A DNA stretch of 64,000 nt from Mucilaginibacter mali (GTDB lineage: Bacteria > Bacteroidota > Bacteroidia > Sphingobacteriales > Sphingobacteriaceae), in the NCBI RefSeq assembly GCF_013283875.1, contig NZ_CP054139.1:5580001-5644000 (forward strand), read 5' to 3'. A program made the position numbers and the translations under genes. Positions 41,019 to 49,319 of this stretch are shown one piece after another. Under the pieces are notes generated by a model, which saw only the letters and a list, made by a program, of their open reading frames with translations, was not told the origin of the DNA and made no database searches. The number at the start of each line of letters is the position of its first letter. Positions within the stretch are counted from its first letter, which is position 1.

Positions 41019-42632
41019 TTAGTTTTTAGGTGCATCCTTGGCGTCAACAACCGGGCGCGCATCGCGGTTAGCTAACTCCCAACCCATAAAATAGGCGTGC
41101 TGCGCGCGTTTAGCTAACAGCGGGAAGTTGATCTTGCTTACCTCGTCGCCCGCGCCATGGTAATCGGCGTGGGTACCGTTAAACCAGAATACAATTGGTA
41201 CGCCGTGTTTAGCGAAGTTGTAGTGATCTGAACGGTAGTAGAAACGGTTCTTGTCGTTCAGGTCGTCATAACGGTAATCCAGTTTCAGGTGGGTATACAG
41301 GTTATTGGCATCCTCGGTAATTTGGTGCAGGGTGCTGCTCAGCATGGCCGAACCGATAGGGAACACATAATTAGCCGAATCGGGGTTGCCTTTGTAGTCA
41401 TCGCCAATACGACCGATCATATCGATGTTCAAATCGGTAATGGTGTTAGCTAACGGGAATACCGGGTGCTCGGTGTAGTACTCAGAACCTAACAGGCCTT
41501 TTTCTTCGCCTACGTTACCCAGGAACAGGATGGTACGGCGTGGACCATGGCCATCTTTTTGGGCCTGGGCAAAAGCACGGGCAATGGTAAGGATACCGGT
41601 AGTACCGGAACCGTCGTCGTCGGCACCGTTGTTTACTTTATCCTTTGCATCTGGCGCAAGGTTTAAGCCGATGTGATCATAGTGGGCCGAGAATACCAAA
41701 ACTTCATCTTTTAATTTTGGATCGTTACCCGGGATCATCGCAACAATATCAGCCGACATTACATCTTTTGTTTCGGTACCGAACGAGGTATTAACACTGG
41801 CTTTAACCGTTTGCGATTGCGGAGCGCCGCCATCAATAGCGGTTTTTAAAGCGGCATAAGTTTTACCGGTTGCCTTCAACAGTTGGTCGGCAACATCGGT
41901 AGTGATGTTAATGGTTACCACACCGCCCATAGCGTTACCGCCACGGCCGCCACCGGCTGGCGCTGCTGCGCCAGGTTCCCGTTTAAGGGCAACGCCCGGG
42001 TGCTGAAAAGCAAAGCGCGGAGCCATCTGGGCCACAGTTGGGCTGGCAGACAGGATCAGCGATGGGCCTTTTTCCATAATGGCACGCATGCGTGGGTTCA
42101 TCATCCCACCACGGCGACCGCCTGCGCCACCAGCCGGAGGCGTTGCAGGGGCTGCACCCGGAGGGTTTTCGTTCATTACTAACACTACTTTACCTTTAAG
42201 GTCGGCAGTTAATTCGGCATCGGTACCGTAACCTACGTAAACAATATCGTCGGCCTTAACGGTAGTGGTAGGGGCACCACCGGTAGCGTAAAAATCTTTA
42301 CCCATAGTTAATGCCTTACCGTTAACGGTGAAGTTGCTTACTTTAAAGCTGGTTTGGGTTAAAGGCACATCTAAAAAGTACGAACCCTTGTTGGCAGGCA
42401 ATAAGCCTAATTTTTTGTACTCGCCGGCTATGTATTTAGCGGCTTTTTCGGCACCAGGCTGGCCTGTTTCGCGGCCTTCCATGTCGTCGGCGGCAATAAC
42501 GCTCAGTTGTTGCTTGGCAAATTCAGCGGTGATCAGTTTCGAATACTTTATCGCATTCTGATCGGGTTTTTGCTGGGCGCAGGCTGTGGCGGCAATGGCC
42601 ATAGCTGCAACCCATGTTGCGGTTTTTTTCAT
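41019..42632 (-). CDS. M28 family metallo-aminopeptidase
   Basis: 537 residues with an export signal (TWVAAMAIAATACAQ, possibly a lipoprotein with Cys18). The M28 zinc ligands are visible: His and Asp in FSAHYDHIGLN, Asp in NNGADDDGSGTTG, Glu-Glu in NVGEEKGLLG, Asp in NLDMIGRIGDD-like NIDMIGRIGDD, and His near GTHADYHGAGDE. A protease-associated-like insert with a Gly/Ala/Pro-rich stretch (APATPPAGGAGGRRGG) lies at about residues 155-230. It likely trims peptides in the periplasm or at the outer membrane. It is downstream-flanked by IS copy 1. Confidence 0.92.
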   Translation of the reverse strand: MKKTATWVAAMAIAATACAQQKPDQNAIKYSKLITAEFAKQQLSVIAADDMEGRETGQPGAEKAAKYIAGEYKKLGLLPANKGSYFLDVPLTQTSFKVSNFTVNGKALTMGKDFYATGGAPTTTVKADDIVYVGYGTDAELTADLKGKVVLVMNENPPGAAPATPPAGGAGGRRGGMMNPRMRAIMEKGPSLILSASPTVAQMAPRFAFQHPGVALKREPGAAAPAGGGRGGNAMGGVVTINITTDVADQLLKATGKTYAALKTAIDGGAPQSQTVKASVNTSFGTETKDVMSADIVAMIPGNDPKLKDEVLVFSAHYDHIGLNLAPDAKDKVNNGADDDGSGTTGILTIARAFAQAQKDGHGPRRTILFLGNVGEEKGLLGSEYYTEHPVFPLANTITDLNIDMIGRIGDDYKGNPDSANYVFPIGSAMLSSTLHQITEDANNLYTHLKLDYRYDDLNDKNRFYYRSDHYNFAKHGVPIVFWFNGTHADYHGAGDEVSKINFPLLAKRAQHAYFMGWELANRDARPVVDAKDAPKN

Positions 42633-42728
42633 GTTTGTTTGATCAGTTTAGCCCGTTTGGGCAGCAGGGCTGCTTTGCGGAAGTTTATGTTTGTTCTTTG
42701 TTTTTAGTTTCTATTTTAAGCTCCGTAG

Positions 42729-42868
42729 ACTCACCCCGACTACGCTACGCTGGTCGACCCTCTCTTCGCCTTCGGCGTAAAGAGGGCAGAAGCAATATTT
42801 AATAGCCCCTTCCCCTCTTTCCGCGTAGCGGAGAGAGGGTGCCCAAGCGAAGCAATGGGCGGGTGAGT
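42729..42868 (+). repeat. Palindromic repeat, family 2 copy b
   Basis: ACTCACCCCGACTACGC..CCCTCTCTTCGCC at the left; CCTCTTTCCGCGTAGCGG, AGAGAGGG and GGGCGGGTGAGT at the right. The loop sequence differs from other copies. It ends 10 bp from the rpiB stop. Confidence 0.82.
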
Positions 42869-42877
42869 CTCAACTTC

Positions 42878-43315
42878 TCAGCAACTCATCTTACCCACCC
42901 GGGTAGCATGCCTGCCACCTTCAAAATCGGTAGACAGAAAAGTATCCACAATTTTTTTAGCCTCATCAAGCGATATAAACCTGGCCGGGATGCAAACCAC
43001 ATTGGCATTATTATGCTGACGGGCCAATGCGGCCAGTTCCGTATTCCAGCAGATGGCGGCACGGATGCCCTGGTGCTTGTTAGCTGTAATGGCCACACCG
43101 TTGGCGCTGCCGCAAACCAGTATACCAAAGTCGGCCTTGCCGCTTTCTACTGCCGAGGCTACCGGGTGGGCAAAATCGGGATAATCAACCGAATCTGTTG
43201 AATAGGTGCCGAAATCGGCGATCTCGTTTGCCTGTACACTGCCTGCCAATACTTGTTTATATTCAAAGCCGGCGTGGTCGGCGCCGATAGCTATCTTTAA
43301 GCCAGTTTTCATCAT
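42878..43315 (-). CDS. rpiB: Ribose-5-phosphate isomerase B
   Basis: About 145 residues; the start is the ATG at 43315 or the next one at 43312. The RpiB/LacAB motifs are IAIGADHAGFEYK, SVDYPDFAHPVA, and the catalytic Cys loop LVCGSANGVAITANKHQG (the usual GSGNG has an Ala). It interconverts ribose-5-phosphate and ribulose-5-phosphate in the pentose phosphate pathway. A -7 box ends only 2 or 5 nt before the ATGs, so the mRNA is probably leaderless. Confidence 0.93.
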   Translation of the reverse strand: MMKTGLKIAIGADHAGFEYKQVLAGSVQANEIADFGTYSTDSVDYPDFAHPVASAVESGKADFGILVCGSANGVAITANKHQGIRAAICWNTELAALARQHNNANVVCIPARFISLDEAKKIVDTFLSTDFEGGRHATRVGKMSC

Positions 43316-43317
43316 CT

Positions 43318-43325
43318 CAAATGTA
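43318..43325 (-). promoter_or_regulatory. -7 promoter box abutting rpiB start
   Basis: TACATTTG on the minus strand matches TAnnTTTG and excludes the upstream TTG inside it as the start codon. Confidence 0.55.
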
Positions 43326-43404
43326 TTCAAATTTGTGAGGGACTAAAGTAACTATTTTGTTGCCAATTGGAAGAAGATGTCGTGCCCAGCATGACGGAAG
43401 TATT

Positions 43405-43539
43405 TACCCCGACTACGCTACGCGGGTCGGCCCTCCCTTCGCTGCGCGGAGCAGCCGGTAGGAGCAATGCCGGATAACTTTATCCCTCTTTGCGCGCAGC
43501 GCAGAGAGGGTGGTCGGGCGAAGCAACGACCGGGTGAGT
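43405..43539 (+). repeat. Palindromic repeat, family 2 copy c
   Basis: TTACCCCGACTACGCTACGC..GGCCCTCCCTTCGCTGCGC at the left and GCGCAGCGCAGAGAGGGTGG..CGACCGGGTGAGT at the right. The loop carries GCCGGTAGGAGCAATGCCGG, reminiscent of the family 1 hairpin. It fills the 316-bp gap upstream of rpiB together with short flanks; no gene is seen. Confidence 0.78.
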
Positions 43540-43641
43540 CTTAACCTTGGTTAGTTTGCATGCGTTATGCTATTTTACAGGGCATCAGCTTTCAAAGCTC
43601 TGCATGACGGATTGGAGATCGAAGGGAAGGATGTGTAATAA

Positions 43642-43974
43642 TTACAGCGCCAGCTCGATATTAGGGTCCCAGTAAAGGTTCTTGAAATTCACTACCTGGT
43701 CGTTTTCCACCAATACGCCCTCTTCGGCCAGTAGTTGCTGCATGGTATCGCCGCCGAAATGGAATTTACCGGTAAGCAGGCCCTGGCGGTTTACCACGCG
43801 GTGGGCAGGTACCTGTGGCGATACTTTACCGGCGTCGTTCATAGCGTAACCCACCATGCGCGATGAGCCTTTGGCACCCAGATAATTGGCAATGGCACCA
43901 TACGATGTTACCCTGCCTTTTGGTATTAAACGCACCACCTGGTAAACCTGGTCGAAGAAGTCGGCACGCTCCAT
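43642..43974 (-). CDS. Alkyltransferase-like protein (MGMT family lacking the active-site Cys)
   Basis: A 110-residue MGMT C-terminal (Ada/Ogt) domain with the DNA-binding part RVTSYGAIANYLG and SSRMVGYAMND. The active-site motif PCHRV is PAHRVVN here, so the alkyl-accepting Cys is Ala and the protein should bind O6-alkylguanine without repairing it. Such ATL proteins flag lesions for nucleotide excision repair. It lies 2 bp after trmB on the same strand, hence co-transcribed. Confidence 0.9.
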   Translation of the reverse strand: MERADFFDQVYQVVRLIPKGRVTSYGAIANYLGAKGSSRMVGYAMNDAGKVSPQVPAHRVVNRQGLLTGKFHFGGDTMQQLLAEEGVLVENDQVVNFKNLYWDPNIELAL

Positions 43975-43976
43975 AT

Positions 43977-44627
43977 TTATTCGAATGAGAATTTAAGGTA
44001 ATTAATATTTTTATTATCCTTCAGGTATTTCTTTTCGTAGTAAGTTTTTATCGATAGCACCTCATCGGCATGGGGCGATTGGTACAGGTTTTCGGTGCGG
44101 GTATGCAGCTTAAGGCCTAGTTCGGCTATCTTATCGGCAGTGTAGGCGTGCAGGCCATCGTTATCTGTTTTAAGGTGAACAATGCCACCGGGTTTTAGCA
44201 GCGGATGGTACATTACCAAAAAGCGTGATGAGGTGAGGCGCTTCTTCTCGCGGCTCAGTTGCGGCTGCGGATCAGGGAAGGTGATCCAGATCTCGTCTAT
44301 CTCGCCCGGGCCAAAATAATCCAGCAGGTTCTCTATCTGTATACGCAAAAAGCCAACGTTGTGGATATTATCCTCAAGCGCGGTTTTGGCGCCGCGCCAG
44401 ATGCGGTTGCCCTTGTAATCGATACCGATAAAGTTTTTTTCGGGAAACAGGCGGGCCAGGTTAACGGTGTATTCGCCCTTGCCGCAGGCCAGTTCAAGCA
44501 CTACGGGGTTGTCATTAGCAAAAAAGCCGTTGGCCCAGTTCCCCTGGAAAGGTTTCCCGGCATCCATTTGTACCACATTTTTAAAGGTGCTTACCTCGGC
44601 AAATCGTCTTAATTTGTCTTTTCCCAC
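43977..44627 (-). CDS. trmB: tRNA (guanine-N7-)-methyltransferase TrmB
   Basis: 216 residues from GTG at 44627 (VGKDKLRRFAE). A TTG further upstream overlaps the promoter box and is rejected. The SAM-binding motif is VVLELACGKGEYTVNLA, and ITFPDPQPQLSREKKRL is the TrmB catalytic/tRNA-binding signature. It methylates G46 in the variable loop of tRNAs, with SAM as donor. It forms a two-gene unit with the alkyltransferase-like gene. Confidence 0.93.
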   Translation of the reverse strand: MGKDKLRRFAEVSTFKNVVQMDAGKPFQGNWANGFFANDNPVVLELACGKGEYTVNLARLFPEKNFIGIDYKGNRIWRGAKTALEDNIHNVGFLRIQIENLLDYFGPGEIDEIWITFPDPQPQLSREKKRLTSSRFLVMYHPLLKPGGIVHLKTDNDGLHAYTADKIAELGLKLHTRTENLYQSPHADEVLSIKTYYEKKYLKDNKNINYLKFSFE

Positions 44628-44645
44628 GTGCAGTGTATTTAACTG

Positions 44646-44653
44646 CAAAGGTA
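44646..44653 (-). promoter_or_regulatory. -7 promoter box of trmB
   Basis: TACCTTTG on the minus strand, 18 nt before the GTG start; a leader of about 12 nt is predicted. Confidence 0.6.
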
Positions 44654-44718
44654 AAGTTTATGTTAACACGGTGGTAATGCTGGGTGTTGATTTTTGTTTG
44701 GGAGGGATAAAGGTAAAT

Positions 44719-44764
44719 TTAACCACAAAGGGCACAAAGGTTTGCACAGAGGACACAGAGAGTG
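44719..44764 (+). repeat. Dispersed repeat TTAACCACAAAGGGCACAAAGG (family 5), copy a
   Basis: TTAACCACAAAGGGCACAAA followed by GGTTTGCACAGAGGACACAGAGAG. A second copy lies at 58325-58372. It is not palindromic. The 318-bp gap 44648-44965 holds this, a GC-rich segment at 44790-44875 and the repeat at 44879. Confidence 0.75.
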
Positions 44765-44878
44765 ATGGTGGTATATTATAGTTATTTTATGGCGTTGCCT
44801 GCGGCCGGGCTTTCCGCTCATACTGCACAGGCCTTAGCCACGGGCGGGTATCCGCTTCAATCCCTAACGCGGGAGATT

Positions 44879-44966
44879 GTCTGAACCTTGATCTATCTGA
44901 TTTAACAGATAACAGGATCTTTAAAATCGTGGAGATCCTGAAAATCTGTTTAATCCCGGTTCAGAC
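44879..44966 (+). repeat. Inverted repeat with GTCTGAACC ends
   Basis: A perfect GTCTGAACC/GGTTCAGAC pair with imperfect inner pairing (GATTTAACAGAT against ATCTGTTTAATC, AGGATC against GATCCT). Its right end touches the stop codon of the gene at 44966. Confidence 0.8.
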
Positions 44967-45406
44967 TACTCCGCCGGCACCCCAAACCCCTTCAAATTCT
45001 CAGGATTGGCCTTTGGCTTATCCTTTTTACCAAATTTGCTGAACAAGCTTTTGGCTTTGTCCCACACACTCATTACCGAATCTTCGCTGATGAAGTGCGA
45101 TGCTTTTTGCGAGGCAAGGCCCACCAATGTTTTCACTAAAAAGTTGGAGTTGCGGAAGATGGTTTTGTTTAACGCCACCGGCAATAATACGCGCGATAAC
45201 AGCCCTACAAAATCCTGGCCTAATACGCCGCTGCTTTTAAGCCCCTCGGTAGCTGCCGATTTGGGGAACAGCGACATAAAGGTGGCGAATATATTGGCCG
45301 GACCGGTAAAACGCAGACCAATAGCGGTGCGCTGCTCCTGCTCTACACCTTTTAAACGGGCTATTTCGCTGTGCAGGTCATCAATATTTCTTATCCTCAG
45401 GTCCAT
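44966..45406 (-). CDS. Hypothetical protein of a YtxH/holin-like envelope operon
   Basis: 146 residues, basic, of unrecognised family. The N-terminus LRIRNIDDLHSEIARLKG looks like a short coiled helix, and the middle (FVGLLSRVLLPVALNKTIF) is amphipathic. The last codons border a dispersed repeat. It begins 8 bp after the holin-like gene, and similar three-gene sets (YtxH, holin-like, this) point to envelope stress maintenance (inference). Confidence 0.7.
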   Translation of the reverse strand: MDLRIRNIDDLHSEIARLKGVEQEQRTAIGLRFTGPANIFATFMSLFPKSAATEGLKSSGVLGQDFVGLLSRVLLPVALNKTIFRNSNFLVKTLVGLASQKASHFISEDSVMSVWDKAKSLFSKFGKKDKPKANPENLKGFGVPAE

Positions 45407-45414
45407 AGCGGCGT

Positions 45415-45753
45415 TTATTTAAAAAGTTTTCTGATCAGGGCATTAACAATAGGTTTCTCCAGGCTTTTGCGGAACACCATCACAAAAATAATGACGACGA
45501 TATACAGGAAGGCTACGCAGCCAAAGCCCTGCCACGATGAGTGCAGCACGCTTGAAAGGAAAAGCGCCAGGGTAATGCTGGCAAACAACACCGTCATAGA
45601 TAAACCAAGGATGATAAATACATCGGTAACCATCCCGGCAAAAATAGAGGTGCCACGCTCGATGGCCCGCAGGCGCGCCAGCTTGATATAGGTTTCCAGG
45701 TATTCGCGTACCTGGTCAATTATCGGCTCGTCTTTAGGGTCTTTGTCTTCCAT
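45415..45753 (-). CDS. Holin superfamily III / phage holin family-like membrane protein
   Basis: 112 residues: a charged N-terminal helix (YLETYIKLARLRAIERG), two membrane helices (VFIILGLSMTVLFASITLAL, FGCVAFLYIVVIIFVMVF) and a basic tail. This matches the putative holin-X (Phage_holin_3_6-type) family found in chromosomes. These proteins are not known to lyse cells here. It is the second gene of the operon that starts with YtxH. Confidence 0.8.
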   Translation of the reverse strand: MEDKDPKDEPIIDQVREYLETYIKLARLRAIERGTSIFAGMVTDVFIILGLSMTVLFASITLALFLSSVLHSSWQGFGCVAFLYIVVIIFVMVFRKSLEKPIVNALIRKLFK

Positions 45754-45781
45754 GCAGATGTGTTTGTAGATATTATTTAAC

Positions 45782-45806
45782 CTGTCCCGGCAATTAGCCG
45801 GGACAG
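45782..45806. other. Perfect intergenic hairpin within the YtxH operon
   Basis: CTGTCCCGGC and GCCGGGACAG with an AATTA loop, in the 71-bp gap between the YtxH and holin-like genes. It has no long T tract on the minus strand (GTTAAATAAT), so it may be an RNA processing or partial attenuation site rather than a full terminator. Confidence 0.65.
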
Positions 45807-45824
45807 ATCAGCGTATTTTTATAT

Positions 45825-46091
45825 TCAGGCGTGTTCCAGGTCGTCCTGGTATTCTTCTTCGGCGCCTTTTACCTTGTTTTTAATGCTGTCGACGATCTTG
45901 TCTTTAAAGCCAACCAGGTTGTCAATTTCGGCAGCAGCCGTTTCTTTGATCGAGTCGCCCAGGTTTTTTAACGATTCGCTCAGCTTGTCGCGGGTCTCGG
46001 TACCTTTATCCGGCGCGAATAATATGCCTAACGCTGCCCCTGCTGCCAAACCGGCCAGCAATGCAACAACTACCTTTGTGTTATCATTCAT
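45825..46091 (-). CDS. YtxH domain-containing protein
   Basis: 88 residues: a Gly/Ala-rich membrane segment (VVALLAGLAAGAALGILFAP, the YtxH signature with APDKGTETRDKL after it) and an amphipathic Lys/Glu helical tail. YtxH-type proteins are general-stress membrane proteins of unknown mechanism. It is the first gene of the three-gene operon. Confidence 0.88.
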   Translation of the reverse strand: MNDNTKVVVALLAGLAAGAALGILFAPDKGTETRDKLSESLKNLGDSIKETAAAEIDNLVGFKDKIVDSIKNKVKGAEEEYQDDLEHA

Positions 46092-46227
46092 AGTATTATA
46101 ATTTTTAAGTTGAACAATTGTTTTTAATTGGGTTTAATTTTTATCAAATATGGCATTTTGCCTGTTTTGTTAACGTTAAGCCTACCGTCAAAGTATGGTC
46201 AATTTATAAATTGGTGTGATATTTTAG

Positions 46228-47271
46228 TTAAATATCAGGGCCTGTTTTTATCCGTTCCAGCCTGTCGGCCGCCATGCGGTTGGTTTCGTAGATCTCTACC
46301 AGCAGCAGAAAGTACGATAATAGTACCGGGCCAAAAACCAGCCCCAATATACCAAAAAGCGGGATACCGATGAATACCCCAATGATAGAAATTATAGGAT
46401 GCGTGTTGGCTACCCGCTTATTAATGATCATGCGCAGCACATTATCTACGTTACCGATAAATATCAGCCCGTAAACCAGCAGTAAAACCCCCTTTAGCGA
46501 ATGCCCGTTTATCATCAGGATAATAGCCGCGGGGATGCACAGCGTAGGCGCGCCTACCACCGGTAAAAATGAGATAAAAGCGCCCACTACGCCCCAAAAA
46601 ACCGGATCGGGGATACCGAACACCAGGAAGCCGTTGGCCAGCAGTACGCCCTGCACAATGGATATGATACCCTGGCCCAAAACGTTGGAATAGGTAGCAT
46701 CGCGCAGGGCTACAGCAAACTTCATGGCATGCTGCTCGCGGAAAGGAGCGTAGCGTAGCAGCCCGGCCTCAAACTCGCGCATCTGCACAAACATAAAGTA
46801 CAGCAAAAAGTACATTACCAGCAGCGTGATCAATATACTCACCGCGCTGCTTAATATCGATGGGAACAGATCGGTAGCCAGCGAACCGACTCTTAGCATA
46901 ATGCTGTCGGCCAGATGCGGCTGCTTAAAGTTCGATCCGGCAAATTTATCCAGCTTACCCAGCCATTCCTCTATCGGGAAGGTATTGCGGTTGAGGGTAG
47001 AGATCTTATCGATCATCATAAAGCTGAGGGTAAGAAAAGGGATCACCACCAAAATGACCGATATTAATATGATGATAACCGCCACAAGCGATTTATTCCA
47101 TTTCTTCCCCTCTACCAAATACAGGTAAAATGGCCTGAAGATGGTATACAGCACTATAGCGCCCAGTATAGAGCTAAACAGATCGCTAAGAGCGTAAAAC
47201 AGCAAACACCCCAGCAAGATGATGGCGATCAGGGTAATGTTATTACGCTGTTTATAGTTAAAAATGGACAT
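46228..47271 (-). CDS. AI-2E family transporter (PerM/YdiK-like permease)
   Basis: 347 residues starting MSIFNYKQRNN at 47271; an upstream extension to 47355 would run toward repeat sequence and is rejected. It has eight or so helices in the AI-2E arrangement, for example LIAIILLGCLLFYALSDLF, AVIIILISVILVVIPFL and GVVGAFISFLPVVGAP (the conserved FxPxxG-like loop). The family exports small molecules or balances ions in different species, so the substrate cannot be assigned. It is monocistronic. Confidence 0.9.
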   Translation of the reverse strand: MSIFNYKQRNNITLIAIILLGCLLFYALSDLFSSILGAIVLYTIFRPFYLYLVEGKKWNKSLVAVIIILISVILVVIPFLTLSFMMIDKISTLNRNTFPIEEWLGKLDKFAGSNFKQPHLADSIMLRVGSLATDLFPSILSSAVSILITLLVMYFLLYFMFVQMREFEAGLLRYAPFREQHAMKFAVALRDATYSNVLGQGIISIVQGVLLANGFLVFGIPDPVFWGVVGAFISFLPVVGAPTLCIPAAIILMINGHSLKGVLLLVYGLIFIGNVDNVLRMIINKRVANTHPIISIIGVFIGIPLFGILGLVFGPVLLSYFLLLVEIYETNRMAADRLERIKTGPDI

Positions 47272-47365
47272 GAATGGGTTGAGTATAATTTTGTTTCTGA
47301 CAGGTAAACAAAGAAGTGGTGAAAAAGTTGTAGGTTGGAAGTGGCGAAATTGCATTGACGCGATT

Positions 47366-47504
47366 ACTCACCCCGACGACGCTTCGCTGGTCGGCCCTCT
47401 CTCCGCTGCGCTGAAAGAGGGCCGAAGTTGTAGTGAAGATTGCATGTCCCCTCTTTCCGCGCAGCGGAGAGAGGGTGGTCGAGCGAAGCAACGACCGGGT
47501 GAGT
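47366..47504 (+). repeat. Palindromic repeat, family 2 copy d
   Basis: ACTCACCCCGACGACGC..CCCTCTCTCCGCTGCGC at the left and GCGCAGCGGAGAGAGGGTGG..CGACCGGGTGAGT at the right with a unique loop. It lies between the AI-2E permease gene and the DHp-like gene. Confidence 0.85.
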
Positions 47505-47517
47505 TATCGCTACCCCT

Positions 47518-47724
47518 TTACTTTACCTCATCCAAAAACTTATTGATATTCTTACAGCCATCGCTGATAGAATCCATGTAGTATTGCCAGTCCGGAGGTG
47601 GGTCGGTCAGTTCAAAACGGAGTTGCTCCAGGCACAGGATCATCCCCGAAAGCTGGTTGCGGATATCGTGCCGCAGTTGGTAAAGTACCTCGGCGTCAAT
47701 GGTTTTCTTTTCTTCTCCCTCCAT
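47518..47724 (-). CDS. Small DHp-only histidine kinase-like protein
   Basis: 68 residues starting MEGEEKKTIDAE. YQLRHDIRNQLSGMILCLEQ resembles the phosphoacceptor helix (H-box) of HisKA kinases, with the His followed by the acidic-x-x-Asn pattern, and ISDGCKNINKFLDEV resembles its second helix. No ATPase domain, sensor or membrane helix is present. It starts 7 bp after the NtrC-like regulator stop, so the two are co-transcribed and it may act as a phosphotransfer or dimerisation partner. Confidence 0.72.
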   Translation of the reverse strand: MEGEEKKTIDAEVLYQLRHDIRNQLSGMILCLEQLRFELTDPPPDWQYYMDSISDGCKNINKFLDEVK

Positions 47725-47731
47725 CACAAAA

Positions 47732-49168
47732 TTACTTGCCCAAATTAATGGCCTTCATTTTATTGTATAATGTTTTGCGGTCTATCTGTAAAATCTCGGC
47801 GGCCTTGGTTTTATTAAAATTCACCTCGCGCAGTACTTTTAATATGGTATCGTATTCGGCTTCCAGCGCGGCGTTTTTCAGGTCGTGCTTTGGCTCTTTG
47901 GCAGTGGCAGGGGTTGGTTCGGCATGGCTTACCGGGGCCGGTTCGGCAGCAGCCGGCATCATATATTTGGTGTTGATGGATATTTCCAGCGGCAGGGCTT
48001 TCATCTGCACCTCGTCGCCCTCGGTTAATAAGGCTGCACGGCGTACCACGTTCTTTAACTCGCGGATATTGCCCGGCCAGCGGTAATTCATGAAACACTC
48101 TATCACATCAGGGGCAAAACTGCTTACGTTGCGGCCCAGTTCCTGGTTGGCCATCTTTAAAAAGTGGTCAGCCAGCAGCATAATATCGCTGCCACGTTCG
48201 CGCAGGGCAGGCATGTAGATACCAAACTCGTTAAAGCGGTGGAAAAGGTCTTCGCGGAAGCGGCCTTTTTGGATAGCGTCCTGCAGGTTTTCGTTAGTTG
48301 CCACTATAATGCGCACATCCAGGTCTATCTCTTTAGTGCTGCCAATGCGCTTTACCTTGCGCTCCTGCACGGTGCGCAGCAGGGCGGCCTGTATATCGTA
48401 AGACAGGTTTCCCACTTCATCTAAAAACAGCGTGCCGCCGTTGGCCATTTCAAAGTGGCCTATTTTGGTATATAACGCACCGGTGAACGAGCCTTTTTCG
48501 TGCCCGAAGAACTCACTTTGGGCCAGTTCCTTGGTCAGCGAGCCGCAATCCATAGCGATGAATGGCTGCGCGTGGCGCGGGCTGTTAAGGTGGATACTTT
48601 TCGCTACCGATTCCTTGCCTGTTCCGCTTTCGCCGATAATGATCACACTGTAATTGGTTGGCGCCACCAGTTCTATCTGGCGTAGTAGTTCTTTCGATGC
48701 CTTTGCGTTGCCCAGTACAAACTCCGACGATAGTACTTGTTTCTTATCGCTTTTGCTGGGTTTGGTAGTGGTGGCCGCGGCCACGGGTTCCTCTTCCAGC
48801 AGGGCGTGGCGGGTTTCGATAGCTTTGGTAATGGTATTTAATATCTCATCGGGGTACAGCGGCTTGGTGATATAATCATAAGCCCCCATCTTGATCAGTT
48901 CTACCGCCATCTTAATATCAGAATACCCGGTGATGATGATCACCCCTGTTTTAGGGTAGCTGGTTTTGATATTGATCAGCATCTGGCGGCCATCCGTATC
49001 CTCCAGCCTGAAATCGCAAAGCACCAGGTCGTACTCGGCGTTTTTCAGATGCTCCATGGCGTTGGCGCCGTTATTGGCGGTGGTAACGTCAAAATTGTTG
49101 CGCGTTAAAAATTTGGATAATAATAGCCCAACGTTAACTTCATCATCAACAATGAGTATTTTTTTCAT
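47732..49168 (-). CDS. Sigma-54-dependent response regulator (NtrC/AtoC type)
   Basis: 478 residues from the ATG at 49168. The receiver domain is 1-120 with phospho-Asp in LVLCDFRLEDTDG and Lys in YITKPLYP. The AAA+ domain is about 150-385: Walker A GESGTGKESVA, GSFTGA in place of GAFTGA, Walker B GTLFLDEVGN and the arginine finger region RFREDLFHR. The C-terminal Fis-type HTH (LREVNFNKTKAAEILQIDRK) ends the protein. It activates sigma-54 promoters after phosphorylation. The partner kinase is not in the window; the DHp-like protein just downstream may link to it. Confidence 0.93.
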   Translation of the reverse strand: MKKILIVDDEVNVGLLLSKFLTRNNFDVTTANNGANAMEHLKNAEYDLVLCDFRLEDTDGRQMLINIKTSYPKTGVIIITGYSDIKMAVELIKMGAYDYITKPLYPDEILNTITKAIETRHALLEEEPVAAATTTKPSKSDKKQVLSSEFVLGNAKASKELLRQIELVAPTNYSVIIIGESGTGKESVAKSIHLNSPRHAQPFIAMDCGSLTKELAQSEFFGHEKGSFTGALYTKIGHFEMANGGTLFLDEVGNLSYDIQAALLRTVQERKVKRIGSTKEIDLDVRIIVATNENLQDAIQKGRFREDLFHRFNEFGIYMPALRERGSDIMLLADHFLKMANQELGRNVSSFAPDVIECFMNYRWPGNIRELKNVVRRAALLTEGDEVQMKALPLEISINTKYMMPAAAEPAPVSHAEPTPATAKEPKHDLKNAALEAEYDTILKVLREVNFNKTKAAEILQIDRKTLYNKMKAINLGK

Positions 49169-49285
49169 ATTATCGGGAATGTAGGTATATGTATCAACGG
49201 TCAAGGTAATACAAATTTGGGAAATAATTTTATTCATTTCACACAAGAGCGAAAAATGTATCACCCTCGAGGCATTTTTTAACGC

Positions 49286-49293
49286 TATTTTTG
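49286..49293 (+). promoter_or_regulatory. -7 promoter box for the AraC-type gene
   Basis: TATTTTTG fits TAnnTTTG, 26 bp before the ATG at 49320. Confidence 0.5.
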
Positions 49294-49319
49294 CAGATAT
49301 CCCTTTGCAACCGCTTTTA

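Noticed and set aside
47272-47355. N-terminal extension of the AI-2E family transporter gene
   Set aside because: It is unlike the family and runs toward repeat sequence; the start at 47271 fits the first membrane helix.
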